NCBI RefSeq assembly: GCF_020708045.1 | Contig: NZ_JAJFES010000013.1 | Span: 62,001-126,000 of the forward strand | Length of the DNA: 64,000 bases | Direction of reading: 5' to 3' | Source: Massilia sp. IC2-278 | GTDB taxonomy: Bacteria; Pseudomonadota; Gammaproteobacteria; Burkholderiales; Burkholderiaceae_D | In this document: positions 8,746-17,133 of the stretch, one piece after another | How positions within the stretch are numbered: position 1 is the stretch's first letter | Layout of the letters: each line of letters begins with the position of its first letter | Made by a program: the position numbers and the translations under genes | The notes under the pieces: generated by a model | What the model saw: the letters and a program-made list of their open reading frames with translations, nothing else | Database searches by the model: none | Told to the model about the DNA's origin: nothing

Positions 8746-10157
8746 ACCGGCCCCGTTTCGCCTTCATGCTCAAGCTGCCGACCTTTTCCGCCCGCACCAT
8801 CGCCGCCGGCTACGGCGTCGTCAGCCTGCTGGTGCTGGCCATGTTCGCCGGCCCGCTGTGGTACGCCTGGCATACGAACATCGAACAGGTGCGCACCGAA
8901 CTGCTGCGCTCCGACGCCCAGCGCCTGGCGAACCTGTTCACGCGCAGCGGCGAAGCGGCGCTGGCCAATGCCATCGACAGCCAGGTGGTCGGCACCAACG
9001 ACGGCGTGCGCAAGATCATGCTGCTGGCCGCGTCCGACGGCAGCCGCATCGCCGGCAACCTCTCGCGCTGGCCGCAAGGCCTGCCCGACCGCGACGGCCT
9101 GTGCTCGGGCACCATCCACGTTGACGGCAAGGCGCGCCGCATCGAGTCGGTGCGCGTCACCCTGCCCGGCGGCTACCGCCTGCTGGTGGCGAGTAACCTG
9201 AACCGTTTCGAGGAGCTCGAACGCCTGTTCGTGTATGGCCTGCTCGCCTGCGCGGTCACGGTGCTGGTGGGCGCCATCCTGGGCGGGATGCTGATCCGGC
9301 GCGCACTGCTCGAGCGAATCGGCGGCATCAGCCAGACCACCGCCGCCATCATCGAAGGCAAGCTCTCGCGCCGCCTGGCCGAGCCGCACGATGGCGAGGA
9401 ACTGCGGCTCCTGACCCAGACGGTGAACCGCATGCTCGACCAGATCGAGCAGCTGGTGACGAGCGTGCAGGACGTGTCGAACTCGATCGCCCACGATTTG
9501 CGCACGCCGCTGAGCGAACTGCGCGCGCGGCTCGAAGAACTGGCGATCACGCGCCCGGACACCGAGGAGACCTTTGCCGAGATCGACGCGGCGATCGGCG
9601 ACATCGACCGCGTGATGCGCATCTTCCAGGCCCTGCTGCGCCTGGCCGAAATCGACAGCGGCAGCCGGCGCAACGGCTTCGTGGAGGTCGACCTCGCGCG
9701 GCTGGGGGCGGAGGTCACCGAGTTTTACCTGCCGGTGGCGGAGCTGAAGGAGATCGACCTGGGCTTCCACGCCGAGGGCGCGTTGACGGTGGTGGGCGAC
9801 CCGCTGCTGATTGCGCAGGCGCTCGGCAACCTGGTCGAGAATGCGCTCAAGTACGCGCCGGAACGGGGTGCGATCGCGGTATCGGCGCGGCCGGAACCCG
9901 GTGGCGTGCTCGCCTTGGCGGTGGCGGACGATGGGCCGGGCATTGCCGAGGACGAGCGGCCGAAGGTGGTGCAGCGTTTCTACCGCGTGGACGGCAGCCG
10001 CGGCACGCCGGGCGTGGGGCTGGGCTTGAGCGTGGTGTCGGCCGTGGCGCGGCTGCATGGCGGAAGCCTGCGGCTCGAAGACAACGCGCCGGGGCTGCGC
10101 GCGACGCTGGTGCTGCCGGTGCAAACCACGCACGCGGCCGTCGAACGCACCGGCTGA
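8742..10157 (+). CDS. Sensor histidine kinase partner of the RND operon regulator
   Basis: A membrane histidine kinase of about 471 residues. The GTG start overlaps the regulator stop (GTGA); ATG 8766 is an alternative. Segments are TM1 (about 19-43), a periplasmic sensor of about 115 residues, TM2 (about 162-186), HAMP, a dimerisation domain with phospho-acceptor His251 in SNSIAHDLRTPLSELRARLE, then the ATPase domain with N box NLVENALKYAP, G1 DDGPGIAEDE and G2 GVGLGLSVVSAVARLHGG. It should autophosphorylate and pass phosphate to the regulator encoded just upstream. The signal is unknown; linkage suggests drug or envelope stress. Confidence 0.94.
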   Translation: MNRPRFAFMLKLPTFSARTIAAGYGVVSLLVLAMFAGPLWYAWHTNIEQVRTELLRSDAQRLANLFTRSGEAALANAIDSQVVGTNDGVRKIMLLAASDGSRIAGNLSRWPQGLPDRDGLCSGTIHVDGKARRIESVRVTLPGGYRLLVASNLNRFEELERLFVYGLLACAVTVLVGAILGGMLIRRALLERIGGISQTTAAIIEGKLSRRLAEPHDGEELRLLTQTVNRMLDQIEQLVTSVQDVSNSIAHDLRTPLSELRARLEELAITRPDTEETFAEIDAAIGDIDRVMRIFQALLRLAEIDSGSRRNGFVEVDLARLGAEVTEFYLPVAELKEIDLGFHAEGALTVVGDPLLIAQALGNLVENALKYAPERGAIAVSARPEPGGVLALAVADDGPGIAEDERPKVVQRFYRVDGSRGTPGVGLGLSVVSAVARLHGGSLRLEDNAPGLRATLVLPVQTTHAAVERTG

Positions 10158-10160
10158 ATC

Positions 10161-10228
10161 CCGTACGGTGGGGTCATTGATGCCGGGGGCATCGATGACG
10201 AAGTGCCCACGCGGTTACGTGCGTATCC
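10161..10228 (-). repeat. Palindromic dispersed repeat, copy 1 (inverted)
   Basis: This element reads as the reverse complement of copy 2. It starts with CCGTACGGTGGG and ends with GTGCCCACGCGGTTACGTGC. The 26 nt at 10203-10228 match the complement of 10345-10370 with one mismatch. A further hairpin (TCATTGATGCC and GGCATCGATGA, one mismatch) separates its two halves. Confidence 0.8.
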
Positions 10229-10344
10229 CTAGGACACGTGCACCGAGATGTCGCTCGAAACATCTGCCCCGGACGAACACCGTATCAGCATACTGCGCCA
10301 TGCTGCAGAGGCCACGGAAATCTGCGGCGCGGCCAACGGCAACA

Positions 10345-10388
10345 GGATACGCGCGTAACCGCGTGGGCACGGAGTGCCCACCCTACGG
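10345..10388 (+). repeat. Palindromic dispersed repeat, copy 2
   Basis: The core is a perfect hairpin GTGGGCAC, GGA, GTGCCCAC at 10363-10381, preceded by GCGTAACCGC and followed by CCTACGG. With copy 1 it forms a long inverted repeat around a gene-free stretch of about 115 nt between two convergent genes, where it could also end transcription from both sides. Confidence 0.8.
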
Positions 10389-10390
10389 AA

Positions 10391-11026
10391 TCATCGATCA
10401 ATCGGATACCCCGGCCGGTGCATCCGAAACAACTGCTCCTCCGTGATCTCGAAATAATCAGCCGGCCCGCCGCCGCGCAGGATGTGCCCCGCGCCGGCGG
10501 TGTCGTAGATGCCGTCCTTGAGCAAATGGCGCGCAATGTGCACGCCCACCACTTCCCCCAGCACCAGCCGGTTACCGGTATCGCTGCCGGCCGTGGTCTG
10601 CAGCGGGATGACCTGGGTGACGCGGCATTCGAAGGCAACCGGCGACTCCGCCACGCGCGGCGTCCCGACCACCCGTGCCGGCGCCGGCGTCAGCCCGGCC
10701 AGTTCGAACTCATTGACCTCGGGCGGCGCAGGTGCGCAGCTGACGTTCATCGCTTCGGCCAGCGGACGCGTGGCCAGGTTCCACACGAATTCGCCGGTCG
10801 CCTCGACGTTGTTCAGGGTGTCCTTGCGCCCCTGGCTGGAGAAGCCGATGATCGGCGGGACGTAGTTGAACGCGTTGAAGAAGCTGTAGGGCGCCAGGTT
10901 CAGGATGCCGTCCGCGCTGCGGCTGGAGATCCAGCCGATCGGGCGCGGGCCGATGATGGCGTTGAAGGGATCGTGCGGCAGGCCGTGGCCGCGCGCCGGT
11001 TCGTAGAAGTGATAGTCCTGGGTCAC
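10391..11026 (-). CDS. Flavin reductase-family protein (FMN-binding split barrel)
   Basis: A 211-residue protein of the DIM6/NTAB-like flavin reductase family. Typical features are FNAIIGPRPIGWISSRS at the N-terminus, which shapes the FMN phosphate site, and NLAPYSFFNAFNYVPPIIGF. The C-terminal half holds LVLGEVVGVHIARHLL. It probably binds FMN and reduces it, or a related substrate, with NAD(P)H in the cytoplasm, possibly feeding a monooxygenase; no such partner is adjacent. It is convergent with the kinase gene across the paired repeat. It is about 70 nt downstream of the ornithine cyclodeaminase-family gene on the same strand, so co-transcription is possible. Confidence 0.88.
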   Translation of the reverse strand: MTQDYHFYEPARGHGLPHDPFNAIIGPRPIGWISSRSADGILNLAPYSFFNAFNYVPPIIGFSSQGRKDTLNNVEATGEFVWNLATRPLAEAMNVSCAPAPPEVNEFELAGLTPAPARVVGTPRVAESPVAFECRVTQVIPLQTTAGSDTGNRLVLGEVVGVHIARHLLKDGIYDTAGAGHILRGGGPADYFEITEEQLFRMHRPGYPIDR

Positions 11027-11096
11027 GTGAGCGTTCCGATGTCGATGGCAGATGCCCTATTCTGCCAAAGGATGCGAATCGCTGCCGGACGCGGCC

Positions 11097-12050
11097 TCAG
11101 GCCAGGCCAGCGCAGCGCAGCGCCACCCGCGCCGCCGCCAGGTCCCAGGCCGCGGTGCCGACGCTCTTGAACACCGCCGGGCGCACCGGGTCGGCCGGGG
11201 TGCGCAGCGAGTCGCCGAGCGAGCGCACGCGTGACCAGTCGACGCCGGCGCGCAGCAGGTCGCCGGCCTCGTGGCGCGCACCAGGCGGGTCGTCGGCATA
11301 CAGGTCGCTGCCGTGCAGGGTCGTGGCGCCGAGTTCCGCCATCTCCGGCCGGAAGGCGCCGACGCCGATCACCAGGCAGCCAGGCCGGGGGGTTTCGTCG
11401 TACACCGGTTCGAGGCTGGTGGTCAGCGTGATCACCACGTCCATCGCGGGAGGGTCGGCCGCAAGCGGCTGCATACGGCTGTGCAGGGCGCGGTGCGCGT
11501 CGCAAAAACGCATGGCAGCATCCTGCGTGCGCGCCCGCACCCAGACCTGGGCCTGCGGGTGCAAGGCCTGCAGGGCCTGCGCGTGGTAGCGCGCCTGGAC
11601 GCCGGTGCCGACGAGCAGGACGTGCCGTGGCGCATGCGGCAGCAACCGGCGGATCGCCAGCATGCTGACGGCGGCGGTGCGGCGGCCGGTGACTTCCGGG
11701 CCGTCGAGCACGCAGCGCACCTGGCCGGTGGCCGTGTCGCATACCGTCACCGCGCCGTGGATGGCCGGCAGGCCGATCCCCGGATTCCTGGGATGGACGT
11801 TGACCAGCTTGTGAATCGCGATGTCCGGCGCGGCAGCGGGCATGCTGAGCATCACCGCACCGGCACCCAGCGGCACCACCAGCCGCTCGGGGCTGCGGAT
11901 GGCGCCGGCCTCGAGTTCCCCGGCAGCCGTGGCAATGGCGTCGACCAGTGCGGCGAAGTCGAGCACGGCGGCGGTTTGCTCGCGGTCGTAAACGATGAGT
12001 TTGCTGGAACGGATGGCGGCCGGATCGATGTCTTGCATGCGGTTTTCCAT
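11097..12050 (-). CDS. Ornithine cyclodeaminase / pyrroline-2-carboxylate reductase family protein
   Basis: A 317-residue member of the OCD/mu-crystallin family of NAD(P)-dependent enzymes. The dinucleotide fold shows VLLVGTGVQARYHAQALQAL at about 130-150 and GCLVIGVGAFRPEMAEL later. Substrate-region motifs include KLVNVHPRNPGIGLPAIHG and a conserved VLDGPEVTGRRTAAVSMLA. The family includes ornithine cyclodeaminase, alanine dehydrogenase and delta1-pyrroline-2-carboxylate reductases; the last, in hydroxyproline or D-amino acid metabolism, is my best guess. The frame is open to 12146 but the family usually starts near here; ATG 12038, with GGAA upstream, is an equal choice. It lies 76 nt downstream of the carotenoid oxygenase gene on the same strand. 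Confidence 0.88.
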   Translation of the reverse strand: MENRMQDIDPAAIRSSKLIVYDREQTAAVLDFAALVDAIATAAGELEAGAIRSPERLVVPLGAGAVMLSMPAAAPDIAIHKLVNVHPRNPGIGLPAIHGAVTVCDTATGQVRCVLDGPEVTGRRTAAVSMLAIRRLLPHAPRHVLLVGTGVQARYHAQALQALHPQAQVWVRARTQDAAMRFCDAHRALHSRMQPLAADPPAMDVVITLTTSLEPVYDETPRPGCLVIGVGAFRPEMAELGATTLHGSDLYADDPPGARHEAGDLLRAGVDWSRVRSLGDSLRTPADPVRPAVFKSVGTAAWDLAAARVALRCAGLA

Positions 12051-12126
12051 GGCGGGCTGGGGACCGGTCCATGATGTCTGATTGTTGAGCATTGCGCAAC
12101 AATCAGCCGGCCCTTGCGTGTCGACC

Positions 12127-13551
12127 TCAGTGTATGAACGAGCCATGGAAGCCCAGCGGAATCGCGCTGGGTACGGTGGCGCGCACGATTGGCGTCATCG
12201 TCCTGGCATCGATGACGGCCAGTACCGACGTTTCCGCATCGCGCGCCGAGCCGACCGTCAGCAGCACACCATCGTCCTCGCTTTCGCCATGCGGGCGCGC
12301 GACGAAAACCGGTTCGCCGAACACGTAGGGTTCGTCGCCGAAGGCCGTCGACTGGCCGGTGTCGAGGTCGGTCTTGACGAGGGCCGAGGCATACGCGTGC
12401 CCGGCGTCGGGCCAGTTCGCGGCGCCATACACGTAGCGGTACGCGCGGCCGTTCACCCGCTTGTAGTTCGTCGCCGGGAACTCGAACCCGGCCTCGCCGG
12501 GCTTCTCGACCCGCGCCCGCGCCACACCGTGGCGCATGACGATGCGCAGCAGCGTCGGCCTGAGGTCGGGCAGTTCCGCCAGCATGCGCTCGACGCGCAG
12601 GGCCGCGACGATGCCGGCGTCGGGATAGGCCAGCAGGTCGAGCACGGTCTCGTCGCCGCGCTCGAAAGCATTCACGGTGTGGAAGGCGAAGAACGGCTCG
12701 GTCACGTGTTCGCGCACGGCGCCGCTGGCGCGGTCGATCACGACCAGGTGCGTGCCCTCTTCCGGGTGCCAGTCGAAGTGATCGATGTAGCCTTTGCTCG
12801 ACCACAGCATCTTCGACGTCTTGACCGCGAACGGGTGCGCGACCAGGATCGCGTTCTCCGGCGTCAGCCCGAAGGTGTGGATATAGGGAATGCGCGCGGG
12901 TTGCCAGGACCCGACGACCTCGCGCCGGCGCGCGTCCGGTGCGTGCTCGTAGACCGAGATCGTGCCGTGCATGCCGAACTCCGTGGCGACGTTCACCACC
13001 TTTCCCTGCTCGGCGTCGAAGTGCGGGTGGGCCGTCATCAGGGCGCCGTGCAGGGTGTCGCCCGCATAGCGCACGGCGCCGTCCACGGCGAGCGTGGCGT
13101 CGTCGATGACGAGCTGGCGGCTGCCTTCGGTCATGGCCACCAGGTCGCGGCCGATGCGCACGATGTTGACGTTGTCGTTGTCGGTCATGCGCGGCACCGG
13201 CTCGACGATGCGCTGCCAGAGCGGGCGTTCGGTCGGCGTGCCGTAGTTGCCGAGTCGGGCCTTGCCGCGCCAGGCGTCGCGCGCCGCCTCCGAGTCGAGC
13301 AGGCGCGAACGGAAGCCGATGCCGGCCTCGCCGATGCGGAAGGCGTAGACCATGCCGAGTCCGTCGAACCAGTGCCGGGCATGCCAGCCCGCCGCGTCGA
13401 ACACGGCCGGACAGGTGCGCACGAGTTCGCCGCGCAGCCAGCCTGGGATGTCGCCCTCGATCTCGGCGGGAACGGCCGTGTGGCACTCGCGCGAGCGGCG
13501 AAACGGCGCGAGGGTTTCGATGGAGGGCGGGTGCGCCAGCATGGTGGCCAT
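12127..13551 (-). CDS. Carotenoid oxygenase family protein (non-haem iron dioxygenase)
   Basis: A 474-residue seven-bladed propeller enzyme of the RPE65/CCD/lignostilbene dioxygenase family. Four histidines that normally hold Fe(II) can be placed: TAHPHFD, YIHTFGLT, FFAFHTVNAFE and the C-terminal GFHGSFIH. Other family marks are WFDGLGMVYAF and MTDNDNVNI. Such enzymes cleave the double bond of carotenoids, apocarotenoids or stilbenes with O2. No carotenoid synthesis genes are seen here, so a lignin-derived stilbene or an imported apocarotenoid is as likely. AGGAAAGGATCATC before ATG 13551 is a good ribosome site. It appears to be the first gene of a minus-strand run with the ornithine cyclodeaminase-like and flavin reductase-like genes. 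Confidence 0.93.
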   Translation of the reverse strand: MATMLAHPPSIETLAPFRRSRECHTAVPAEIEGDIPGWLRGELVRTCPAVFDAAGWHARHWFDGLGMVYAFRIGEAGIGFRSRLLDSEAARDAWRGKARLGNYGTPTERPLWQRIVEPVPRMTDNDNVNIVRIGRDLVAMTEGSRQLVIDDATLAVDGAVRYAGDTLHGALMTAHPHFDAEQGKVVNVATEFGMHGTISVYEHAPDARRREVVGSWQPARIPYIHTFGLTPENAILVAHPFAVKTSKMLWSSKGYIDHFDWHPEEGTHLVVIDRASGAVREHVTEPFFAFHTVNAFERGDETVLDLLAYPDAGIVAALRVERMLAELPDLRPTLLRIVMRHGVARARVEKPGEAGFEFPATNYKRVNGRAYRYVYGAANWPDAGHAYASALVKTDLDTGQSTAFGDEPYVFGEPVFVARPHGESEDDGVLLTVGSARDAETSVLAVIDARTMTPIVRATVPSAIPLGFHGSFIH

Positions 13552-13584
13552 GATGATCCTTTCCTGCGCCTGGACGCATGACGT

Positions 13585-13599
13585 GCGGAAGTATTCCGC
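13585..13599. promoter_or_regulatory. Perfect palindrome upstream of the carotenoid oxygenase gene
   Basis: GCGGAA, GTA, TTCCGC forms a 15-nt perfect palindrome 34 nt before the start codon. It could be an operator; no regulator gene is adjacent except the TetR protein of the next operon. Confidence 0.35.
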
Positions 13600-13703
13600 G
13601 CTCGGACACGACTTTCGCGATCAAGAAGTGTAGATCGCATTCGGCACCACCAGGTTCCGAGAATTGTTACATCAGCCCGGCCGCGCCGCGCGTCCGCCAG
13701 CGT

Positions 13704-14300
13704 TCAGCCACCGGCTTTCCGGCAAGCGAGCCCGATCGAATCCGACAAGATCCGCCACAAGGCCGCATGCCGCTGGGCGAACGCCTGCGCGCTGCCATAT
13801 ACCAGTTCGACGTGCAGGCTGTCGACGATCCCGAGATAGGCATCCGCGAACTGCTGCACCGCCGCCTGCTCGATCGGCAGGCGCGCCAGCAGACCGGCGC
13901 CGTAGAGATGACGTACGGTTTGCAAATAGCCTTCGTAGCCGGGCGCGACAATCGGACGCAGGGACGCCGGCGGCAGGTAGGCCGTGCGCAGCAGGAAGCG
14001 CAGCGATGGCGAATCGCGGTAGCGGTCCGCCACCAGCCGGCAGTAGGCTTCGCCCGTGCCCTCCTTGCCGCTTTCGTCGTTGAAGCAGGCGCGCGCGAAT
14101 GCCGTCTCCTGGGCGAGCGCATCGGCGAAGATCTCGCCGTACAGTGCGTCCTTGCTGGCAAAGTGCGCGTACAGCGAGGCCTTGCGCATGCCGACCTGCT
14201 CGGCGATGGTGGCCAGCGACGAGCCGTCGTAGCCGAACTCGGCAAAGTGGAGCACGGCGACGGCGCAGATGCGGTCGACGGAAGGTGAGCGGGTTTTCAT
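13704..14300 (-). CDS. TetR-family transcriptional repressor
   Basis: A 198-residue regulator with an N-terminal helix-turn-helix domain (AVLHFAEFGYDGSSLATIAE then RKASLYAHFASKDALYGEIF) and a C-terminal ligand domain of about 140 residues. It lies 39 nt downstream of an MFS drug pump on the same strand, so the two genes form one operon. A TetR-type inverted repeat sits inside the promoter of that operon, which fits autoregulation and drug-inducible control of the pump. The ligand is not predictable. Confidence 0.93.
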   Translation of the reverse strand: MKTRSPSVDRICAVAVLHFAEFGYDGSSLATIAEQVGMRKASLYAHFASKDALYGEIFADALAQETAFARACFNDESGKEGTGEAYCRLVADRYRDSPSLRFLLRTAYLPPASLRPIVAPGYEGYLQTVRHLYGAGLLARLPIEQAAVQQFADAYLGIVDSLHVELVYGSAQAFAQRHAALWRILSDSIGLACRKAGG

Positions 14301-14339
14301 GACGCAATTTTACCCTGTACCGTCGCGTCGACCTGCCAC

Positions 14340-15551
14340 TCAATGCCCGGCCAGTTCGCGCAGCTCGGCCGGCACGCGCGCCGCGCTCGCCATTGCCAGC
14401 GCCAGCGCGACCACGCCGAGGATCACCAGCAACGACAGCCAGGCCACCGGCCCCGATTCGGCAAAGGCGCCGGCAACCGGCGTGGCGGCCGACGAGATCA
14501 TGAGCTGGAAGGCGCCGAGCAAGGCCGCCGTCGAACCCAGCGCCACCTGCTGTGACGACATTGCCAGCGACATCAGCGTGGCTTCGGCGATGCCCAGGCC
14601 CAGCATGGCGACGAACATGCCGGCCGCGACCACGGCCAGGGGCGCATCGAAGCCGGCGGCCGCCGCGCCGATGGCCGCGCCTGCCGTCATGCAGCCAACG
14701 CCAGTCGTCGCCACGCGCGCCACGCCCATCCGTGCCACCAGGCGCGTGCTACCCAGTGCGCCGAGCAGCACCGCCACGCCGGTGGCGCCGAACACGAGGC
14801 CGAAGGTATCCGACGCCAGGCCGTAGTGCTGCTGGTAGACCAGCGACGCGCCGCCGATGTAGGCGAACAGGAAGAAGAAGGCGGCGGACAGCGCCAGCGT
14901 CGGCAGCAGGAAGGCGCTGTCGCGCACGATGCGCAGGTAGGTTTGACTGACCTGCCCCGGCTGCAGCGAGGAACGCTGTGCCTGCGGCAGCGTTTCCGGC
15001 AGGTTGACCAGGGTATTGCCGAGCGCCAGGACGCCGAGGGCGGCCAGCACCAGCATCACGGCACGCCAGCCATGGGCCGCGTCGACGTAGCCGCCGACCG
15101 CCGGCGCCAGCACCGGCGCCAGGCCTTCGATCGTCATCAGCAGCGCAAACAACTGCGCGGCGCGGGTGCCGGAACAGACATCGCGCACGGTACTCATCGC
15201 CACGACCAGCGTCAGCGCCGCGGCCATGCCCTGCACGAAGCGTGCGCCCAGCAAGGCATCGATCGACGGAGCGAACCCCGCGCCCACGGACGCGGCGATA
15301 TAGACGAACAGCGCCAGGACCAGGGGACGGCGGCGGCCGTAGGCGTCGACGATGGGCCCGAACAGCAACTGACCGGCGCCCATCGCCAGCAAAAACACGG
15401 TCAGCGTGAGCTGCACCCGCGCATACGAGGTGTCCAGCTCTTGCGCCATGTGCGGCATGGACGCGAGGTACATGTCGATCCCGGCGGGACCAAGAATGGT
15501 GACGAGGGCCAGGGAGGCCGCGAGCTTGAAGCCTGTTTCAGGTGCTTCCAT
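14340..15551 (-). CDS. Bcr/CflA-type MFS multidrug efflux transporter
   Basis: A 403-residue transporter with about twelve membrane helices. It has the Bcr/CflA signature of TM1 (GPAGIDMYLASMPHMAQEL), motif A-like GPIVDAYGRRRPLVLALF, the TM4-5 region FVQGMAAALTLVVAMSTVRD and VGGYVDAAHGWRAVML. It should export drugs or sulphonamide-like compounds by proton antiport. I chose ATG 15551, with GGAA a few bases upstream, over an earlier ATG at 15590, because 15590 would lie inside the -10 box. It is transcribed with the TetR gene downstream. Confidence 0.92.
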   Translation of the reverse strand: MEAPETGFKLAASLALVTILGPAGIDMYLASMPHMAQELDTSYARVQLTLTVFLLAMGAGQLLFGPIVDAYGRRRPLVLALFVYIAASVGAGFAPSIDALLGARFVQGMAAALTLVVAMSTVRDVCSGTRAAQLFALLMTIEGLAPVLAPAVGGYVDAAHGWRAVMLVLAALGVLALGNTLVNLPETLPQAQRSSLQPGQVSQTYLRIVRDSAFLLPTLALSAAFFFLFAYIGGASLVYQQHYGLASDTFGLVFGATGVAVLLGALGSTRLVARMGVARVATTGVGCMTAGAAIGAAAAGFDAPLAVVAAGMFVAMLGLGIAEATLMSLAMSSQQVALGSTAALLGAFQLMISSAATPVAGAFAESGPVAWLSLLVILGVVALALAMASAARVPAELRELAGH

Positions 15552-15588
15552 CGTAGTTCCAGAAGAAATTGTGCAAGAGCGCCGAATC

Positions 15589-15617
15589 ATATTAACTACC
15601 TACCGACCGGTAGTCAA
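15589..15617 (-). promoter_or_regulatory. Sigma70 promoter of the MFS-tetR operon
   Basis: On the minus strand TTGACT (15612-15617) and TAATAT (15589-15594) are separated by exactly 17 bp. Initiation near 15582 would give a leader of about 30 nt ending in the GGAA ribosome site of the MFS gene. Confidence 0.8.
15600..15613. promoter_or_regulatory. TetR-type operator inside the MFS-tetR promoter
   Basis: CTACCG, AC, CGGTAG is an inverted repeat with perfect 6-bp arms lying between the -35 and -10 boxes. Bound repressor would block RNA polymerase. The neighbouring TetR protein is the obvious candidate. Confidence 0.7.
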
Positions 15618-15765
15618 TCATGTTATGATCGGCTCATACTTGGCTTCCATAAGCTGCTCAAAGCGGACATTCCTTTACCTCTCCTACCGATTGGAAGGCA
15701 TGAATTCTGTGCGGCGCAGCTCCTATCACGCTCCGGGAATCGATTACTTTTTTGCCCCTGACCTT

Positions 15766-15939
15766 ATGCTCAACCCCTTACTGTCCGGCCCCCTCTTCAT
15801 TGGCGCAAGCCTTCTCATCGCCCTCGCCGGTGCCCGCCGCGATGCCAGCAAGGAAGACCTGCGTTTCCTCGGCGTCGGCGCCTTGGCGATGTTCGGTTTC
15901 GCCGGCATCGCCCTCCTCCTCGGGGCGCCGACGACATGA
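15766..15939 (+). CDS. Small hydrophobic membrane protein of unknown function
   Basis: A 57-residue reading frame from ATG 15766, beginning MLNPLLSGPLFIGASLLIAL and ending ALLLGAPTT. It has two predicted membrane helices (about 5-20 and 36-52) joined by a short charged loop (GARRDASKEDLRF). No clear ribosome site is visible. The hydrophobic pattern with a charged turn looks like a real two-helix protein rather than noise, but I do not recognise a family. Confidence 0.4.
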   Translation: MLNPLLSGPLFIGASLLIALAGARRDASKEDLRFLGVGALAMFGFAGIALLLGAPTT

Positions 15940-15982
15940 GCCATCCGCACCCCGCCCAGGGGCGAAATGGCCGTTTACGGCT

Positions 15983-16009
15983 GAGCAGTGCAAGCGCATT
16001 GCACTGCTC
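15983..16009. other. Perfect 11-bp hairpin between the small membrane protein gene and sodA
   Basis: GAGCAGTGCAA (15983-15993) and TTGCACTGCTC (15999-16009) form a perfect stem with a 5-nt loop. There is no T-tract, so it is not a standard terminator. It could be an operator or an RNA structure. Confidence 0.45.
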
Positions 16010-16068
16010 TGCACCCGGGTTGTAGTCAGCCGCGCGCCCCCGTCTCGCACCCTTCGTTACGCTTATGG

Positions 16069-16095
16069 GGTCAGGACTGGCGAATTCGCCTGACC
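16069..16095. repeat. Nested palindrome upstream of sodA
   Basis: GGTCAGG (16069-16075) and CCTGACC (16089-16095) enclose and partly overlap a perfect 12-nt palindrome GGCGAATTCGCC (16079-16090). It resembles a degenerate REP-type palindrome and lies about 115 nt before sodA. Confidence 0.4.
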
Positions 16096-16209
16096 TCTCG
16101 TCCAATCAGGGACGCTCCACGCGGGCAGCTTGTGTGCTGTCCAGGCCGCTGCAACACCTTGCGGCCTGTTTCCCGCGTGAACGTCCCATCGACCAAAAGG
16201 AGAACGATC

Positions 16210-16842
<633 letters not shown>

Positions 16843-16851
16843 GACAGAGAG

Positions 16852-16879
16852 GGCCGGCGCGGCGTAGCTCACGCCGGCC
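16852..16879 (+). terminator. Possible terminator after sodA
   Basis: GGCCGGCG and CGCCGGCC form a perfect 8-bp GC stem with a 12-nt loop 9 nt after the sodA stop. Only a short T run (GATTTC) follows, so termination may be partial. Confidence 0.5.
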
Positions 16880-17133
16880 GGATTTCGGTCAATCGATGTA
16901 CAGCGCAGGCTGCTTGTCTCCATGCAGCCTGCTCTTCCTCCGTACTCGGGCACTCGCCTATCCGTACTTTTCCCTCGTAGTACTTCTCTTCCGCATCCCG
17001 CTGCACGTTATGCGCGTGTCATCGCACCGTCATGCGCGCCACTTACATTCTCTGCGTCCTGCAGTCGTATCGGCATGACAACACTCGGCAACATAAGTTG
17101 CTAATGAGTAACCACAACTTCTCCGGAAACGTT

